A stretch of 64,000 nt of DNA, taken from Bryobacterales bacterium. Its GTDB lineage: Bacteria > Acidobacteriota > Terriglobia > Bryobacterales > UBA6623. Made by a program: the position numbers and the translations under genes. The notes under the pieces are model-generated. The model did not search any database. It was not told where the DNA came from and worked only from the letters and a program-made list of their open reading frames with translations. The stretch lies in contig JAPOOG010000034.1 in NCBI GenBank assembly GCA_026713545.1, positions 1 through 64,000 of the forward strand, given 5' to 3'. Shown here piece by piece: positions 15,620 to 23,645 of the stretch. How positions within the stretch are numbered: the stretch's first letter is position 1; each line of letters starts with the position of its first letter.

Positions 15620-16462
15620 ATGAAGAGCTATTCGCGGACAACGCTTCTGTCTGTTCTGCTCGTCCTTTCTCTTTCGCTGCCCGGATTCGCATCCGATGAG
15701 CTGTTCCCGGACCCGAATCTCGAGGCCGCCGTTCGCAAGAACGTTTTTGAAAAACGGAACAATGACGAGCCGCTAACAGCAGAAGATGTCAAGGATCTCT
15801 CGCAAGTCGTCGCGAAAGGCCGCGGCATCAAGGACCTGACAGGCCTGGAGCACTGCAAGCGACTCGCGCTGCTCGACCTGGAAGACAACGAGATCAGCGA
15901 TCTGAGCTCGATTGCTGACTTGAAATATCTTCAGAGTCTGACCCTTGCGAAGAATCGCATCCGTGACATCAGCCCGCTGGCGAACTTGACCCGATTGCAG
16001 TACATCGAGCTTTCCGACAATGAAGTCTCCGACATCTCACCTCTTGCCGCCTTGGAGAACATGCGCTCGCTCTACCTCTCCAATAACAAGATCGAAAACA
16101 TCGGTGTGGTCGGCAACTTCAAGAAACTGGCCAGTCTGTATCTGGCCCACAATCAAGTGCAGGACATCTTGCCCGTGTCGAGTATCGTTCGTCTGTCCTC
16201 GCTGGATGTTTCGCACAATCAACTTTCCGATATCTCTCCGCTGAAGCCGCTCAATTCGCTCTATCGGCTCAACCTCGCCGGAAACCGGTTGACTGACATC
16301 TCGATTCTGGCTGAGATGGCTTCCGAGGACGCGGATGGGCAGCAGCGATTCTCACCCTTCTGGAGCGTTGACCTGCGAGGAAACCCGCTTTCTGAGATGT
16401 CAAGTAAAGAGCATGTCGCAACTCTCAAGAAGCACTCCACCCGGATCACAGCCGATCAGTAA
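15620..16462 (+). CDS. Secreted leucine-rich-repeat (internalin-like) protein
   Basis: A 280-residue secreted protein. The start at 15620 is set by AAGGAGG at 15608-15614; the signal peptide runs to 'LPGFASDELF'. After a short cap ('FPDPNLEAAVRKNVF', as in internalin-type N-termini) come about seven SDS22-class repeats of 22 residues with the pattern 'L..L.L..N.I.DISPLA.L' ('ALLDLEDNEISDLSSI', 'SLTLAKNRIRDISPLANL', 'YIELSDNEVSDISPLAAL', 'SLYLSNNKIENIGVV' and so on). Such proteins bind other proteins; the partner is unknown. No anchor or C-terminal membrane segment is present. It is 59 bp from the start of the aminotransferase gene. Confidence 0.88.
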   Translation: MKSYSRTTLLSVLLVLSLSLPGFASDELFPDPNLEAAVRKNVFEKRNNDEPLTAEDVKDLSQVVAKGRGIKDLTGLEHCKRLALLDLEDNEISDLSSIADLKYLQSLTLAKNRIRDISPLANLTRLQYIELSDNEVSDISPLAALENMRSLYLSNNKIENIGVVGNFKKLASLYLAHNQVQDILPVSSIVRLSSLDVSHNQLSDISPLKPLNSLYRLNLAGNRLTDISILAEMASEDADGQQRFSPFWSVDLRGNPLSEMSSKEHVATLKKHSTRITADQ

Positions 16463-16521
16463 TGGAAGTGAATGGGATACGACCTTCGCATGTGCGAGCC
16501 AGGATGAAGGGAACAGAAAGT

Positions 16522-17457
16522 ATGACGGAATCACGGGGGATTGCCTTTTCGCAGGGGAGCTACGTACCGGTCGATGAGGCGACGATTCCCATGCTCGATC
16601 CGGCGTTTACGAAGAGCGACGTGGTCTTTGACGCTGTGTCGGTATGGGACGGTAGTTTCTTTCGGCTGGACGATCACTTCGCAAGGTTCCGTGCCTCTTG
16701 TGACTATGTCCGCATGAAACCGCCTTGCACCGAAGAGGAGATCAAGGAGATCTTGGCGCGCTGTGTGGACACCGCGGGCCTATCTCGTTCCATCGTGTAC
16801 TTCATGTGTACCCGAGGGCGCTACGGCGGCGGTGCGGCATTCGGTGATCCGCGTACGAGTCGCAACGAGTTCCACGCTTATGCCGTGCCGTACTACTGGG
16901 TGGTGCCAAAGGAGCGTGTCGAGACCGGCGCTCATCTTTGGATCGTCGAGACTCGGCGCGCACCGAACGTATCGATCAATCAGCGTGTCAAGAGCTTCAA
17001 TCGGATGGACCTGACTTGCGGGCAGTTCGAGGCTCTCGACAATGGAGCGGATCAACCCCTGCTGCTTTCGACCGAAGGTTATCTCACTGAAGGTCCGGGC
17101 TTTAATGTGTGGATCGTCAAGGGTGATCGGGCCCAGACGCCGGGTGACAATGTGCTCGAAGGCATCACGCGTCTGACGGTTTTCGACCTGTGCCGGGAGA
17201 TCGGGATCAGTACCGAGGACGCCGATCTGAAGCCTGACGACCTGGACGACGCGGACGAAGCTTTTCTCTCAACCTCGGGCGGTGGGATCATCCCCTTTAC
17301 GATGGTGAACAATCGCTCCATCGGCGGGGGTGAACCGGGGCCGGTGTCATGCCAGCTGCGTGATCTCTATTGGGCGAAAAGAGCGCAAGGCTGGCATGCT
17401 ACGCCGGTAGCGAAATTGTTGGCGAAGCCCGCTCTGGAAATGGTATCGACGACCTAG
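16522..17457 (+). CDS. Class IV (fold type IV) PLP-dependent aminotransferase
   Basis: A 311-residue branched-chain/D-amino-acid/(R)-amine transaminase-family enzyme. With the start at 16522 (AGGGA about ten bases upstream), the Schiff-base lysine is K157 in 'INQRVKSFNRMDL'. Other family motifs are 'GSYVPVDEATIPMLDPAFTKSDVVFDAVSVWDG', the phosphate-region Arg in 'RLDDHFARF', 'LLSTEGYLTEGPGFNVWIV' with the Glu facing the PLP nitrogen, and 'FLSTSGGGIIP'. The 'YGGGAAFGDPRTSRNEFHAYAVPYYW' region resembles (R)-amine transaminases more than IlvE, so substrate is open. An earlier ATG at 16462 overlaps the LRR stop and is less likely. Confidence 0.88.
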   Translation: MTESRGIAFSQGSYVPVDEATIPMLDPAFTKSDVVFDAVSVWDGSFFRLDDHFARFRASCDYVRMKPPCTEEEIKEILARCVDTAGLSRSIVYFMCTRGRYGGGAAFGDPRTSRNEFHAYAVPYYWVVPKERVETGAHLWIVETRRAPNVSINQRVKSFNRMDLTCGQFEALDNGADQPLLLSTEGYLTEGPGFNVWIVKGDRAQTPGDNVLEGITRLTVFDLCREIGISTEDADLKPDDLDDADEAFLSTSGGGIIPFTMVNNRSIGGGEPGPVSCQLRDLYWAKRAQGWHATPVAKLLAKPALEMVSTT

Positions 17458-17660
17458 AATCTCTGTCTTCCGGCTGTCCGTCTCAGAGGAACAACCCTGC
17501 TTTGGAGTTCTCTTTCATCCAGGAAATCGTCGTAGTGGTAGAAACTCGTGTTTACATGGTCAGTTTCTTCCGTCAAAAGGATTTTCAATGCCACAATAGC
17601 CGGTTGCCAACTGACGACAATGAGATTGTCACGTAACGGCCAGGATGGTTGATTCCGCGG

Positions 17661-18986
17661 TTACTCGACCGCAATCAGCGATTGGGCTGTCCGGAAAAAG
17701 AGAACGCCTTGTGAGATGGCGGGGGTCGCCAGAAGAGGTTCGTTGAGCGGGTTGGTTGCCAGGAGTCGGTATGCTTCGCCAGCGGCAATGACGTGCACTT
17801 CGCCTTCTTCGCTCCCAATGTAGATCTTGCCGTCGCCGCCGACCGGGGATGCCGTGAACGCACCGGGAGATAGGCGTTGGCGATAAACGATTTCACCGGT
17901 GCGGGGACGAAGGCAGGCCATGGTTCCGTTCCAGCGCGGGAGATAGAGCAGGCCGCCGTAGAGCAGCGGAGTTTGCATGTAGCTGCCGAGGCGACGGGCG
18001 ATCCAGGCGAGTCCTGCAGAGCGTTCTTTTGTGATCTTCACGACACCTCGATGTTTATGGCTTACCGCGTAGAGCGGAGCGAGTCCGCCGTGGGAGTTCG
18101 TGATGTAGAAGAGGCCGTGACCGGCAATAGGCGTCGGGACCGGTATATCACCTCCTCCTTCGACTCGCCAAAGCTCTTTGCCGGTTTCGAAGTCGTATCC
18201 GCCGGCATGCTTGAAGCCGTTGACGACGACCTGCGTGCTATCGGCGGTCGAGACAACGAGCGGCGTGCCCCAGGTCGGTACATCGCTTCGTCTGACGCGC
18301 CAGACTTGCTTGCCGTCCGCGAGCCGGTAGGAAGCAAGAAAGCTGTTCTCCTGCACGTCGGCGAGGACGATCGCATGCCCGGAGTACACTACCGGAGAGT
18401 TGCCGAACTCCCACTGAGCCTCAGGGATTTTGAAATAGCCCGCGTCAAGAGCGCCGAAATTTTTTTCCCAAATCACTTCGCCCGTGAGGTCGAGGCAGTA
18501 GAGCCCTTCCGAACCGAAGAAAGCGACGAGTCTCTCGCCGTCCGTTGCGAGGGTCGAGTTGGCGTGGGAAGACTTGGTGTGACGCTTCACCTTCGGGACG
18601 CCGCGATGGACTTCACGCTCCCAAAGCAGTTCCCCGCTGCTCCTGCGATAGCAGAGTACCTTCCACACGTGCTCGGACTCGTCATCGACCGGAGCGACGT
18701 CGCCGTAAAGGCCCAGGCGTAGATCTCCCTTGTCGGCTTCGCTGACTGCCGTAGTCAGAAAAAGCCTGTCCCCCCAAACGATCGGGCTGGAGAGGCCCAA
18801 ACCAGGGATGGCAACTCTCCACTTGATGTGCTCGCCGGTCTTGACGTCCCAGCGGATCGGGAGTGCATGCCCCTCCGCGATACCGTTTGCCTGGCGGCCT
18901 CGGAATTGCGGCCAGTTTGCGTCAGCGGGTTGAGCGGTGGCTGGAAGAACAGCAGTGAAAAGGCAGATGACCCATATCGCCGCCAT
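17661..18986 (-). CDS. PQQ-like beta-propeller repeat protein
   Basis: A 441-residue secreted eight-bladed-propeller-type protein related to the PQQ/BamB-like repeat family. A signal peptide ends near 'LPATAQPA'. Repeats end in '.G...W' blades: 'NWPQFRGRQANGIAEG', 'HIKWRVAIPGLGLSSPIVWGDRLFLTTA', 'GELLWEREV', 'KQVWRVRRSDVPTWGTPLVV', 'KELWRVEGGGDIPVPTPIAGHGLFYITNSHGG' and 'PRTGEIVYRQRLSPGAFTASPVGGDGKIYIGSEEGEVHVI'. The 'WPQFRGP'-like opening is common in planctomycete and acidobacterial paralogs of unknown function; the bulk is not the outer-membrane assembly factor BamB. It diverges from the PhoD gene with 66 bp between. Confidence 0.88.
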   Translation of the reverse strand: MAAIWVICLFTAVLPATAQPADANWPQFRGRQANGIAEGHALPIRWDVKTGEHIKWRVAIPGLGLSSPIVWGDRLFLTTAVSEADKGDLRLGLYGDVAPVDDESEHVWKVLCYRRSSGELLWEREVHRGVPKVKRHTKSSHANSTLATDGERLVAFFGSEGLYCLDLTGEVIWEKNFGALDAGYFKIPEAQWEFGNSPVVYSGHAIVLADVQENSFLASYRLADGKQVWRVRRSDVPTWGTPLVVSTADSTQVVVNGFKHAGGYDFETGKELWRVEGGGDIPVPTPIAGHGLFYITNSHGGLAPLYAVSHKHRGVVKITKERSAGLAWIARRLGSYMQTPLLYGGLLYLPRWNGTMACLRPRTGEIVYRQRLSPGAFTASPVGGDGKIYIGSEEGEVHVIAAGEAYRLLATNPLNEPLLATPAISQGVLFFRTAQSLIAVE

Positions 18987-19036
18987 GGTGACAGCTTAAC
19001 GGTTCCTGGTGTGAGTCGCTTGCAGGCAGTTGCCCC

Positions 19037-19042
19037 TATAAT
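19037..19042 (+). promoter_or_regulatory. Consensus -10 hexamer TATAAT
   Basis: A perfect TATAAT ends 10 bases before the ATG of the PhoD gene at 19053. The predicted transcript would carry a leader of only about 4 nt. No clear -35 at 16-18 bp is seen and no ribosome site fits in between. Confidence 0.45.
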
Positions 19043-19052
19043 CGTTCGCGAT

Positions 19053-20873
19053 ATGCGTATACGAGTGGTTGCGACATTGCTGTTTTTCGGAGGCGCCTCG
19101 ACCGGTGCTGAGATTACACACGGTCCTATTCTTGGGCGTCTGAGTTCGTCGGGGATTGGAGTCTGGGCGCGGACGAAGCAGCCGGGTGAGTTTCATGTCC
19201 GTTATGGGACGACGCCGGCGAGCCTGGATCAGACGTCTGGAGTGGCGCATACGAACCTGGACCGTGACAACACAGGGTGGGTCCATATCACGGGACTCGA
19301 ACCGTACACCACCTACTATTACGAAGTCATGGGAGAGTCGGGGTCGCGCTCACCCGAGGAACTAAGGGGTGACTTCAGGACTCTCCCCAACGCGGACACG
19401 CACCGTCACGTTCAGTTCAATCCCGACGGTCTGTTCAACTTCCGCTTTGAATACGCCTGTGGCAATCAACAACGAGTGGACCCGAGTCTGCCGACTTTTC
19501 GCACGATGCTCGAACGCATCGAAGACTCGATCGACTTTGCCATTCTCGACGGTGACTGGATGTACGAGGAACTGCGTGAGCACACAGCAGATCAGTGGCT
19601 CAAGCAAACAGCGGCGCGGACGACACCACGGATTGTGGATCTTGCTCCAACGATCGTGGGTGTCTGGGAAAACTACAAGCTGTATCTGAAACGCGGCAAA
19701 AACCTAGCGGCTTGGCATCGCGAAGTTCCGTCGTTCTTTATGTTCGATGACCACGAGATCCTCAACGACGTAAACGGAACCGGCACGCCAGGACTCCGCA
19801 ATCGCCGAGCCGTCTTCCGCGATATCGGAATCGAAGCTTGGTATCACTATCTCGGTTGGTCGAACCCGGTTGATTGGAGACAGAACATTCACTTCGGGAG
19901 GGCCGAGTTGAAAGCTGGGCAAGACATCCTTGTCGACTCGTCCGCTGACTTTCGAGAGCTAAAGACGAGCGAATCCGGAACACTGACCATACATTGGGGA
20001 ACGCCCGACGCTGGCGTCAACAACACGCAGCTCGATCGCATTGGCGGCGACCCCAATGCGGGCGTCTACAAGATCAGGGAGATCGTGGATCGTAACCGCT
20101 TGCGTGTTTCGCCCGCGCCCAAGCAGGATGGCGAAGCGTCGTATTCGGTCGGAAGATTCAACCACTTCCGCCAGAAAATCACGAACACAGAGTTCTTTTA
20201 CGTCGACACCCGCAGCCATCGCCAGATGCACGATTTGAGCAATCCATTCAAAGAGGGGGTTTCGATTCTGGGTGAATCGCAGAAGCGGTGGCTCAAGAAT
20301 GCGATGCGCTCGAGCACGGCCGACTTTCTGTTCATCATCAGTTCAGTGAACTTGATGGTGCCTCACGTTACCGGCCGGCAGACGCCCAACAACAAGGACG
20401 AAGCCTGGACGGCGGTAACGGTAGAGCGCGAAGAACTGATCGACTATTGGGACTCGCTGGGCAAGCCGGTATTCGTCCTGACCGGTGACCTCCACAACAG
20501 CTTCGCAATCAAGATTACGGATCGGGTTTGGGAATTCGCGTCGGGGCCGCACAACTCGGCGAACCATCGGTTGATTGAGGAAGCGAATCGTCCGACGAGC
20601 GGCAAGTATGAGTCTCGCGGCAGGGAATGTGAGATCCGCTGGTCGACGTTCGTTCCCAATGAGGTCCAGGGAAGGAAACGGCGGCCCGTCTACACCGTGG
20701 TTCAAGTGAACAATACTTTCCGGGTGCCGGGCGGGCTGGAGGAAGGGCAGGGGCCTTCCAGCGCTGACATCTGGGCGGCCTACGAAGTTCCACAGGTGAC
20801 TTTTCAATACTACGATGGGCTCACGGGGGACTTGCTTTACGCGGAGTCGATTCCTGCTTCGCAAAAGAACTAG
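19053..20873 (+). CDS. PhoD-family alkaline phosphatase
   Basis: A 606-residue secreted metallophosphatase. The start at 19053 gives a signal peptide ('MRIRVVATLLFFGGASTGAE'); an upstream in-frame ATG at 18828 would run through the divergent gene and is rejected. An N-terminal Ig-like PhoD_N domain ('GPILGRLSSSGIGVWARTKQPGEFHVRYG' to 'ITGLEPYTTYYYEVMG') precedes the PhoD catalytic domain with 'EYACGNQQ', 'FAILDGDWMYEE', 'PSFFMFDDHEILND' and 'KPVFVLTGDLHNSF', which supply the metal ligands. PhoD enzymes hydrolyse phosphomonoesters and diesters with Ca/Fe. It contains an insertion (about residues 285-375) between the core motifs. Phosphate control cannot be judged from the sequence. Confidence 0.9.
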   Translation: MRIRVVATLLFFGGASTGAEITHGPILGRLSSSGIGVWARTKQPGEFHVRYGTTPASLDQTSGVAHTNLDRDNTGWVHITGLEPYTTYYYEVMGESGSRSPEELRGDFRTLPNADTHRHVQFNPDGLFNFRFEYACGNQQRVDPSLPTFRTMLERIEDSIDFAILDGDWMYEELREHTADQWLKQTAARTTPRIVDLAPTIVGVWENYKLYLKRGKNLAAWHREVPSFFMFDDHEILNDVNGTGTPGLRNRRAVFRDIGIEAWYHYLGWSNPVDWRQNIHFGRAELKAGQDILVDSSADFRELKTSESGTLTIHWGTPDAGVNNTQLDRIGGDPNAGVYKIREIVDRNRLRVSPAPKQDGEASYSVGRFNHFRQKITNTEFFYVDTRSHRQMHDLSNPFKEGVSILGESQKRWLKNAMRSSTADFLFIISSVNLMVPHVTGRQTPNNKDEAWTAVTVEREELIDYWDSLGKPVFVLTGDLHNSFAIKITDRVWEFASGPHNSANHRLIEEANRPTSGKYESRGRECEIRWSTFVPNEVQGRKRRPVYTVVQVNNTFRVPGGLEEGQGPSSADIWAAYEVPQVTFQYYDGLTGDLLYAESIPASQKN

Positions 20874-21050
20874 AGGGCGTTTCCGCGCCCTGCTGGCGCA
20901 GGCGCGCGGCTTCAAACCCAAAGCTCAGTTCGATGCCGATCTCAAGCTGACCGGTCATCGGATAACTCGAAGCGGGAAGGAATCTCCTCCTTCAACAGAC
21001 ATTCAATCCGGTTCGCCTCAGTGATACGGCTGAGGCCGACGGGTGGCTGT

Positions 21051-21062
21051 AAGAACGTTCTT
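21051..21062. promoter_or_regulatory. Perfect 12-bp palindrome AAGAACGTTCTT
   Basis: The palindrome lies 52 bases upstream of the small membrane protein gene. Its core AGAACGTTCT also occurs as a palindrome at 1251-1260, and GAACGTTC at 46989-46996. It could be an operator for a dimeric repressor. A hairpin (GCCTCAG/CTGAGGC, 21015-21036) precedes it and may end the PhoD transcript. Confidence 0.35.
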
Positions 21063-21114
21063 ATCTACTGCTCGGGCATCTTTGATTGGAACTTCATTCC
21101 GAAAGGATAAAATC

Positions 21115-21222
21115 ATGTTTGATTCAGCCGAGAAAAAAGAGGCCGGGATACCTTGGGGCATCATCGGCGCTGGCGTAGCCCTCGCAGCACTGCTGATTGT
21201 TGGTTACCTGATGATGAACTAG
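21115..21222 (+). CDS. 35-residue single-span membrane protein
   Basis: A small gene below usual length cut-offs. AAAGGA (21102-21107) is correctly spaced before ATG 21115. The product begins 'MFDSAEKKEAGIPWG', a charged amphipathic start, followed by the hydrophobic segment 'IIGAGVALAALLIVGYLMM' and stop. One transmembrane helix is predicted, with the N-terminus probably cytoplasmic. I know no family for it. It sits alone between PhoD and the convergent DUF1080 gene, with a palindrome upstream that could regulate it. The good ribosome site and clean hydrophobic profile support coding; codon usage cannot be tested on so short a frame. Confidence 0.62.
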   Translation: MFDSAEKKEAGIPWGIIGAGVALAALLIVGYLMMN

Positions 21223-21322
21223 CAGCGGCCCTCCACGTGGGGCGGCGCCGAGATGGTGGTTCGAAGAACAGTCGCAGGCGTATGCGCCCAAAGGGGGGGA
21301 AGGAAAATTTCGATGTGCCGCG

Positions 21323-22150
21323 TCAGGTAGTCCGCAGCGTGCGAATGTAGACGTTGCGGAAAGCCACTGGTCCGTGATCGCCCTGTAGCAGCAGCGGAGC
21401 TTGCGGTTTTTCCTCCCACGGCGACCACCCTCGGGTCGAGCCGGTGAGTTCAAACTCGTCGTGGATTCGACGGCCGTTGTGAACCACTCGAAGGAACGAG
21501 GCATTCTGAGTCTTCTTGCCGTTCCTGTCGTAGCGCGGTGCGCGGAACCAGACGTGAAAACTCTCCCACTCACCGGGAGAACGGCTGGCATTGAAGCGCG
21601 GCGGCTCGCCGCCAACACGCTTTTCGCCGATCATGCGGGCGTAGATACCGCCGTTGTCGCCGTACTTCAGTTCGGTACGGCCGAAGCTGTCCCGAATCTG
21701 AATCTCGTAAAGGCCCATCATGCAGATACCGGAGTTTGAACCTTGGGCGACCATGGATTCGAGAAATAGCTCGACGTCCGCGTAGTTCATCTTGGTGATC
21801 GGGCTGTCGGATTTACCTCGCTGATTGTTGACGAACGCCGGCGCGTTTGCTGAATAGGGCTCCCGTTTACGTGCAAGTTTCTTTGGATCATCGGGGTCGA
21901 GCCGGACATCGGTAGCTATCTCCCAGTCGAACGGCTTGGGCGCGCGGCCTGGATCTCGCAACGGTTTCCATAGTTCAAGGTCCCTGCCGTTGAAGAGCGA
22001 TTCCCAACCTTGAGATGGGTCTTCGAGCGACAGCCGTAGCGCCTCGAACTCCGGAGTCGGGCTCTGATCGGCGCCTCGCGCCAGAGGGGCTGCTCCGGAC
22101 ACGAACGCAGCGGCCGTGAGCAGAAACCGCCGACGTTTCATGGACCCCAT
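21323..22150 (-). CDS. DUF1080 (3-keto-disaccharide hydrolase-like) secreted protein
   Basis: A 275-residue exported protein. The N-terminus 'MKRRRFLLTAAAFVSGAAPLARGA' is a Sec/Tat-type leader; the ATG at 22141 may be the real start. The DUF1080 concanavalin-like fold shows 'GWESLFNGRDLELWKPL', 'YADVELFLESMVAQGSNSGICMMGLYEIQIRDSFG', 'GGIYARM', 'PGEWESFHVWFRAPRYDRNGK' and a final 'GDHGPVAFRNVYIRTL'. Family members include 3-keto-glycoside hydrolases and many unstudied proteins of polymer degraders. It follows the sialidase gene with 21 bp between, so the two are probably one operon for glycan breakdown. Confidence 0.88.
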   Translation of the reverse strand: MGSMKRRRFLLTAAAFVSGAAPLARGADQSPTPEFEALRLSLEDPSQGWESLFNGRDLELWKPLRDPGRAPKPFDWEIATDVRLDPDDPKKLARKREPYSANAPAFVNNQRGKSDSPITKMNYADVELFLESMVAQGSNSGICMMGLYEIQIRDSFGRTELKYGDNGGIYARMIGEKRVGGEPPRFNASRSPGEWESFHVWFRAPRYDRNGKKTQNASFLRVVHNGRRIHDEFELTGSTRGWSPWEEKPQAPLLLQGDHGPVAFRNVYIRTLRTT

Positions 22151-22171
22151 TGTAGGTGAGCCCAGGCCCTA

Positions 22172-23353
22172 CTAGGCGTCCAGGCCATCTGCACCGTCGG
22201 TGAGCCAATCCAGCGTAAATCGCGCCAACGTCAGGGTGTCGTAGGCGGTATCGTCGCCACGCTCGTAAAGACAAGCGATCGTGTGATCCGACAGAACCGC
22301 GAGTGAAGAATAAGCAGACGGGCCTGCGTGGAGGGTCTTCGCGACGGGCCAGGACTCCGCTTCGTCATAGCTCAAGCGCACGGTCATGTTCACGCGATCG
22401 GTCGTGCTGGCCGGGTTTGAGAACAAGAGACGGTTCCTGCCGTTGTCTGCGGCGAGCGTGTAGCGCAGAAAGCTGCCCTGGCAGACCGGCTCGATCAGTG
22501 TTTCGTCGAAAGCCAATTCGCTCCAGGTCACACCGCCGTCCTTGCTCCAGGCAAGTGCGCGCTTGCCGAGGCGGTCGGCACGCTTCGCTACCTTGCCCCA
22601 GTAGCTGCGCATGTTGAGCAACAGCCTCCCGTCGGCCAGCTCCACGACCTGTGACTCGTCGGTATGCTCGGGCAACAGGCCACCCCGTTGCCAGCTCTCA
22701 CCACGGTCGTCGCTGAAGAAAACGTGAGAATGCATGATGCGATGCTCACCGACCATCACACCGTGGTCGCACGGGATCACAAGCCGCCCTTTGTGAGGAC
22801 CCTTTCGCATCTGAATGCTGACGCCGGGCCCGGTGGCCACCCACACCCAGTGCTTTTGGATGACGCCTTCGGAGATGTTGACCGGAGCTGACCACGTCAA
22901 GCCATCGTCGTCACTCATGGTGATCAGGATTTGCTTGTTGTCCCGGCAGAATGGCATCCAGATCGCCCCGGTGTCTTGATCCACGACAGGGCATGGGTTC
23001 CCGATGGTAATCTCCGCGCTGCCGCCTTCTTCGTAGACGATTTCATGGGGAGACCAGGTCTCTCCACCGTCAGTGCTGCGCTTGACGATTAAATCAATGT
23101 CACCGTGGTCGCGACGGTTGTTCTTCCGCCCCTCGCAGAACGCGAGCAGAGTTCCGGCCTGTGTCGTTAGAAGTGAGGGTATACGATAGCTGTGGTAGCC
23201 GTCCTGTCCGGCAGTCCAGAGGGGCCTTTGGTTCAGGCCTGCCTGCTGATCTGCCGAATCGTAGGACCCGCAGCAGATCGCGGATGCCGCGAGGGCCATC
23301 GAGGACTGCGTGAGGATGAATCGTCTGGTAAGCACAGGCATGTCGGTAGCCAT
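22172..23353 (-). CDS. Exo-alpha-sialidase (neuraminidase) family protein
   Basis: A 393-residue exported six-bladed propeller hydrolase. The N-terminus ('MPVLTRRFILTQSSMALAASAICCG', best start perhaps 23341) is a Tat-type leader. The sialidase signature 'YRIP' appears in 'GYHSYRIPSLLTTQAGTLLAFCEGRKNNRRDHGDID', with the arginines expected to bind the carboxylate. Four Asp-box repeats are visible: 'STDGGETW', 'SDDDGLTW', 'SDDRGESW' and 'SKDGGVTW'. It probably removes terminal sialic acids or related sugars outside the cytoplasm. No sialic acid catabolic genes (nan) occur in the window. It is followed by the DUF1080 gene on the same strand. Confidence 0.88.
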   Translation of the reverse strand: MATDMPVLTRRFILTQSSMALAASAICCGSYDSADQQAGLNQRPLWTAGQDGYHSYRIPSLLTTQAGTLLAFCEGRKNNRRDHGDIDLIVKRSTDGGETWSPHEIVYEEGGSAEITIGNPCPVVDQDTGAIWMPFCRDNKQILITMSDDDGLTWSAPVNISEGVIQKHWVWVATGPGVSIQMRKGPHKGRLVIPCDHGVMVGEHRIMHSHVFFSDDRGESWQRGGLLPEHTDESQVVELADGRLLLNMRSYWGKVAKRADRLGKRALAWSKDGGVTWSELAFDETLIEPVCQGSFLRYTLAADNGRNRLLFSNPASTTDRVNMTVRLSYDEAESWPVAKTLHAGPSAYSSLAVLSDHTIACLYERGDDTAYDTLTLARFTLDWLTDGADGLDA

Positions 23354-23610
23354 GTATAGCGCGCCGCGTTCGCGGCGTCAAGGACTATCGACTGGAAAAG
23401 AAGGAGCTATGCCTTCGAGTCCTTTCTTCCAGCAAAGCGGCTTCACCGAGAGCCGATCTTACTCTTGATTTTGCTTCGCTCTCTTATCACCGCTGCGAAT
23501 GTCTTGTTGGGCGAGCAAGCGGATTAGGAGGAGGCTCCAGAAATTTCCTGCTTTCTCGGAGTGATCCTTGTCCCATCACTATTAGCCTTCGTCATGGGCT
23601 GCCCCGTGCC

Positions 23611-23638
23611 TATAATGGTGCCCATCCGAGTAGGGAGG
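23611..23638 (+). promoter_or_regulatory. -10 hexamer and ribosome site of the GGT gene
   Basis: TATAAT at 23611-23616, then GGGAGG at 23633-23638, then GTG start at 23646. The ribosome site decides the GTG start. The leader would be about 23 nt. No strong -35. Confidence 0.5.
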
Positions 23639-23645
23639 CACGCCC

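Noticed and set aside
17458-17660. Short frame after the aminotransferase
   Set aside because: Frames are short, lack ribosome sites and domains; nothing supported in the 203 bp.
18828-19052. Upstream extension of the PhoD gene to an earlier ATG
   Set aside because: It overlaps the divergent PQQ-like gene, lacks a signal peptide and the internal ATG 19053 starts a clean signal peptide with TATAAT upstream.
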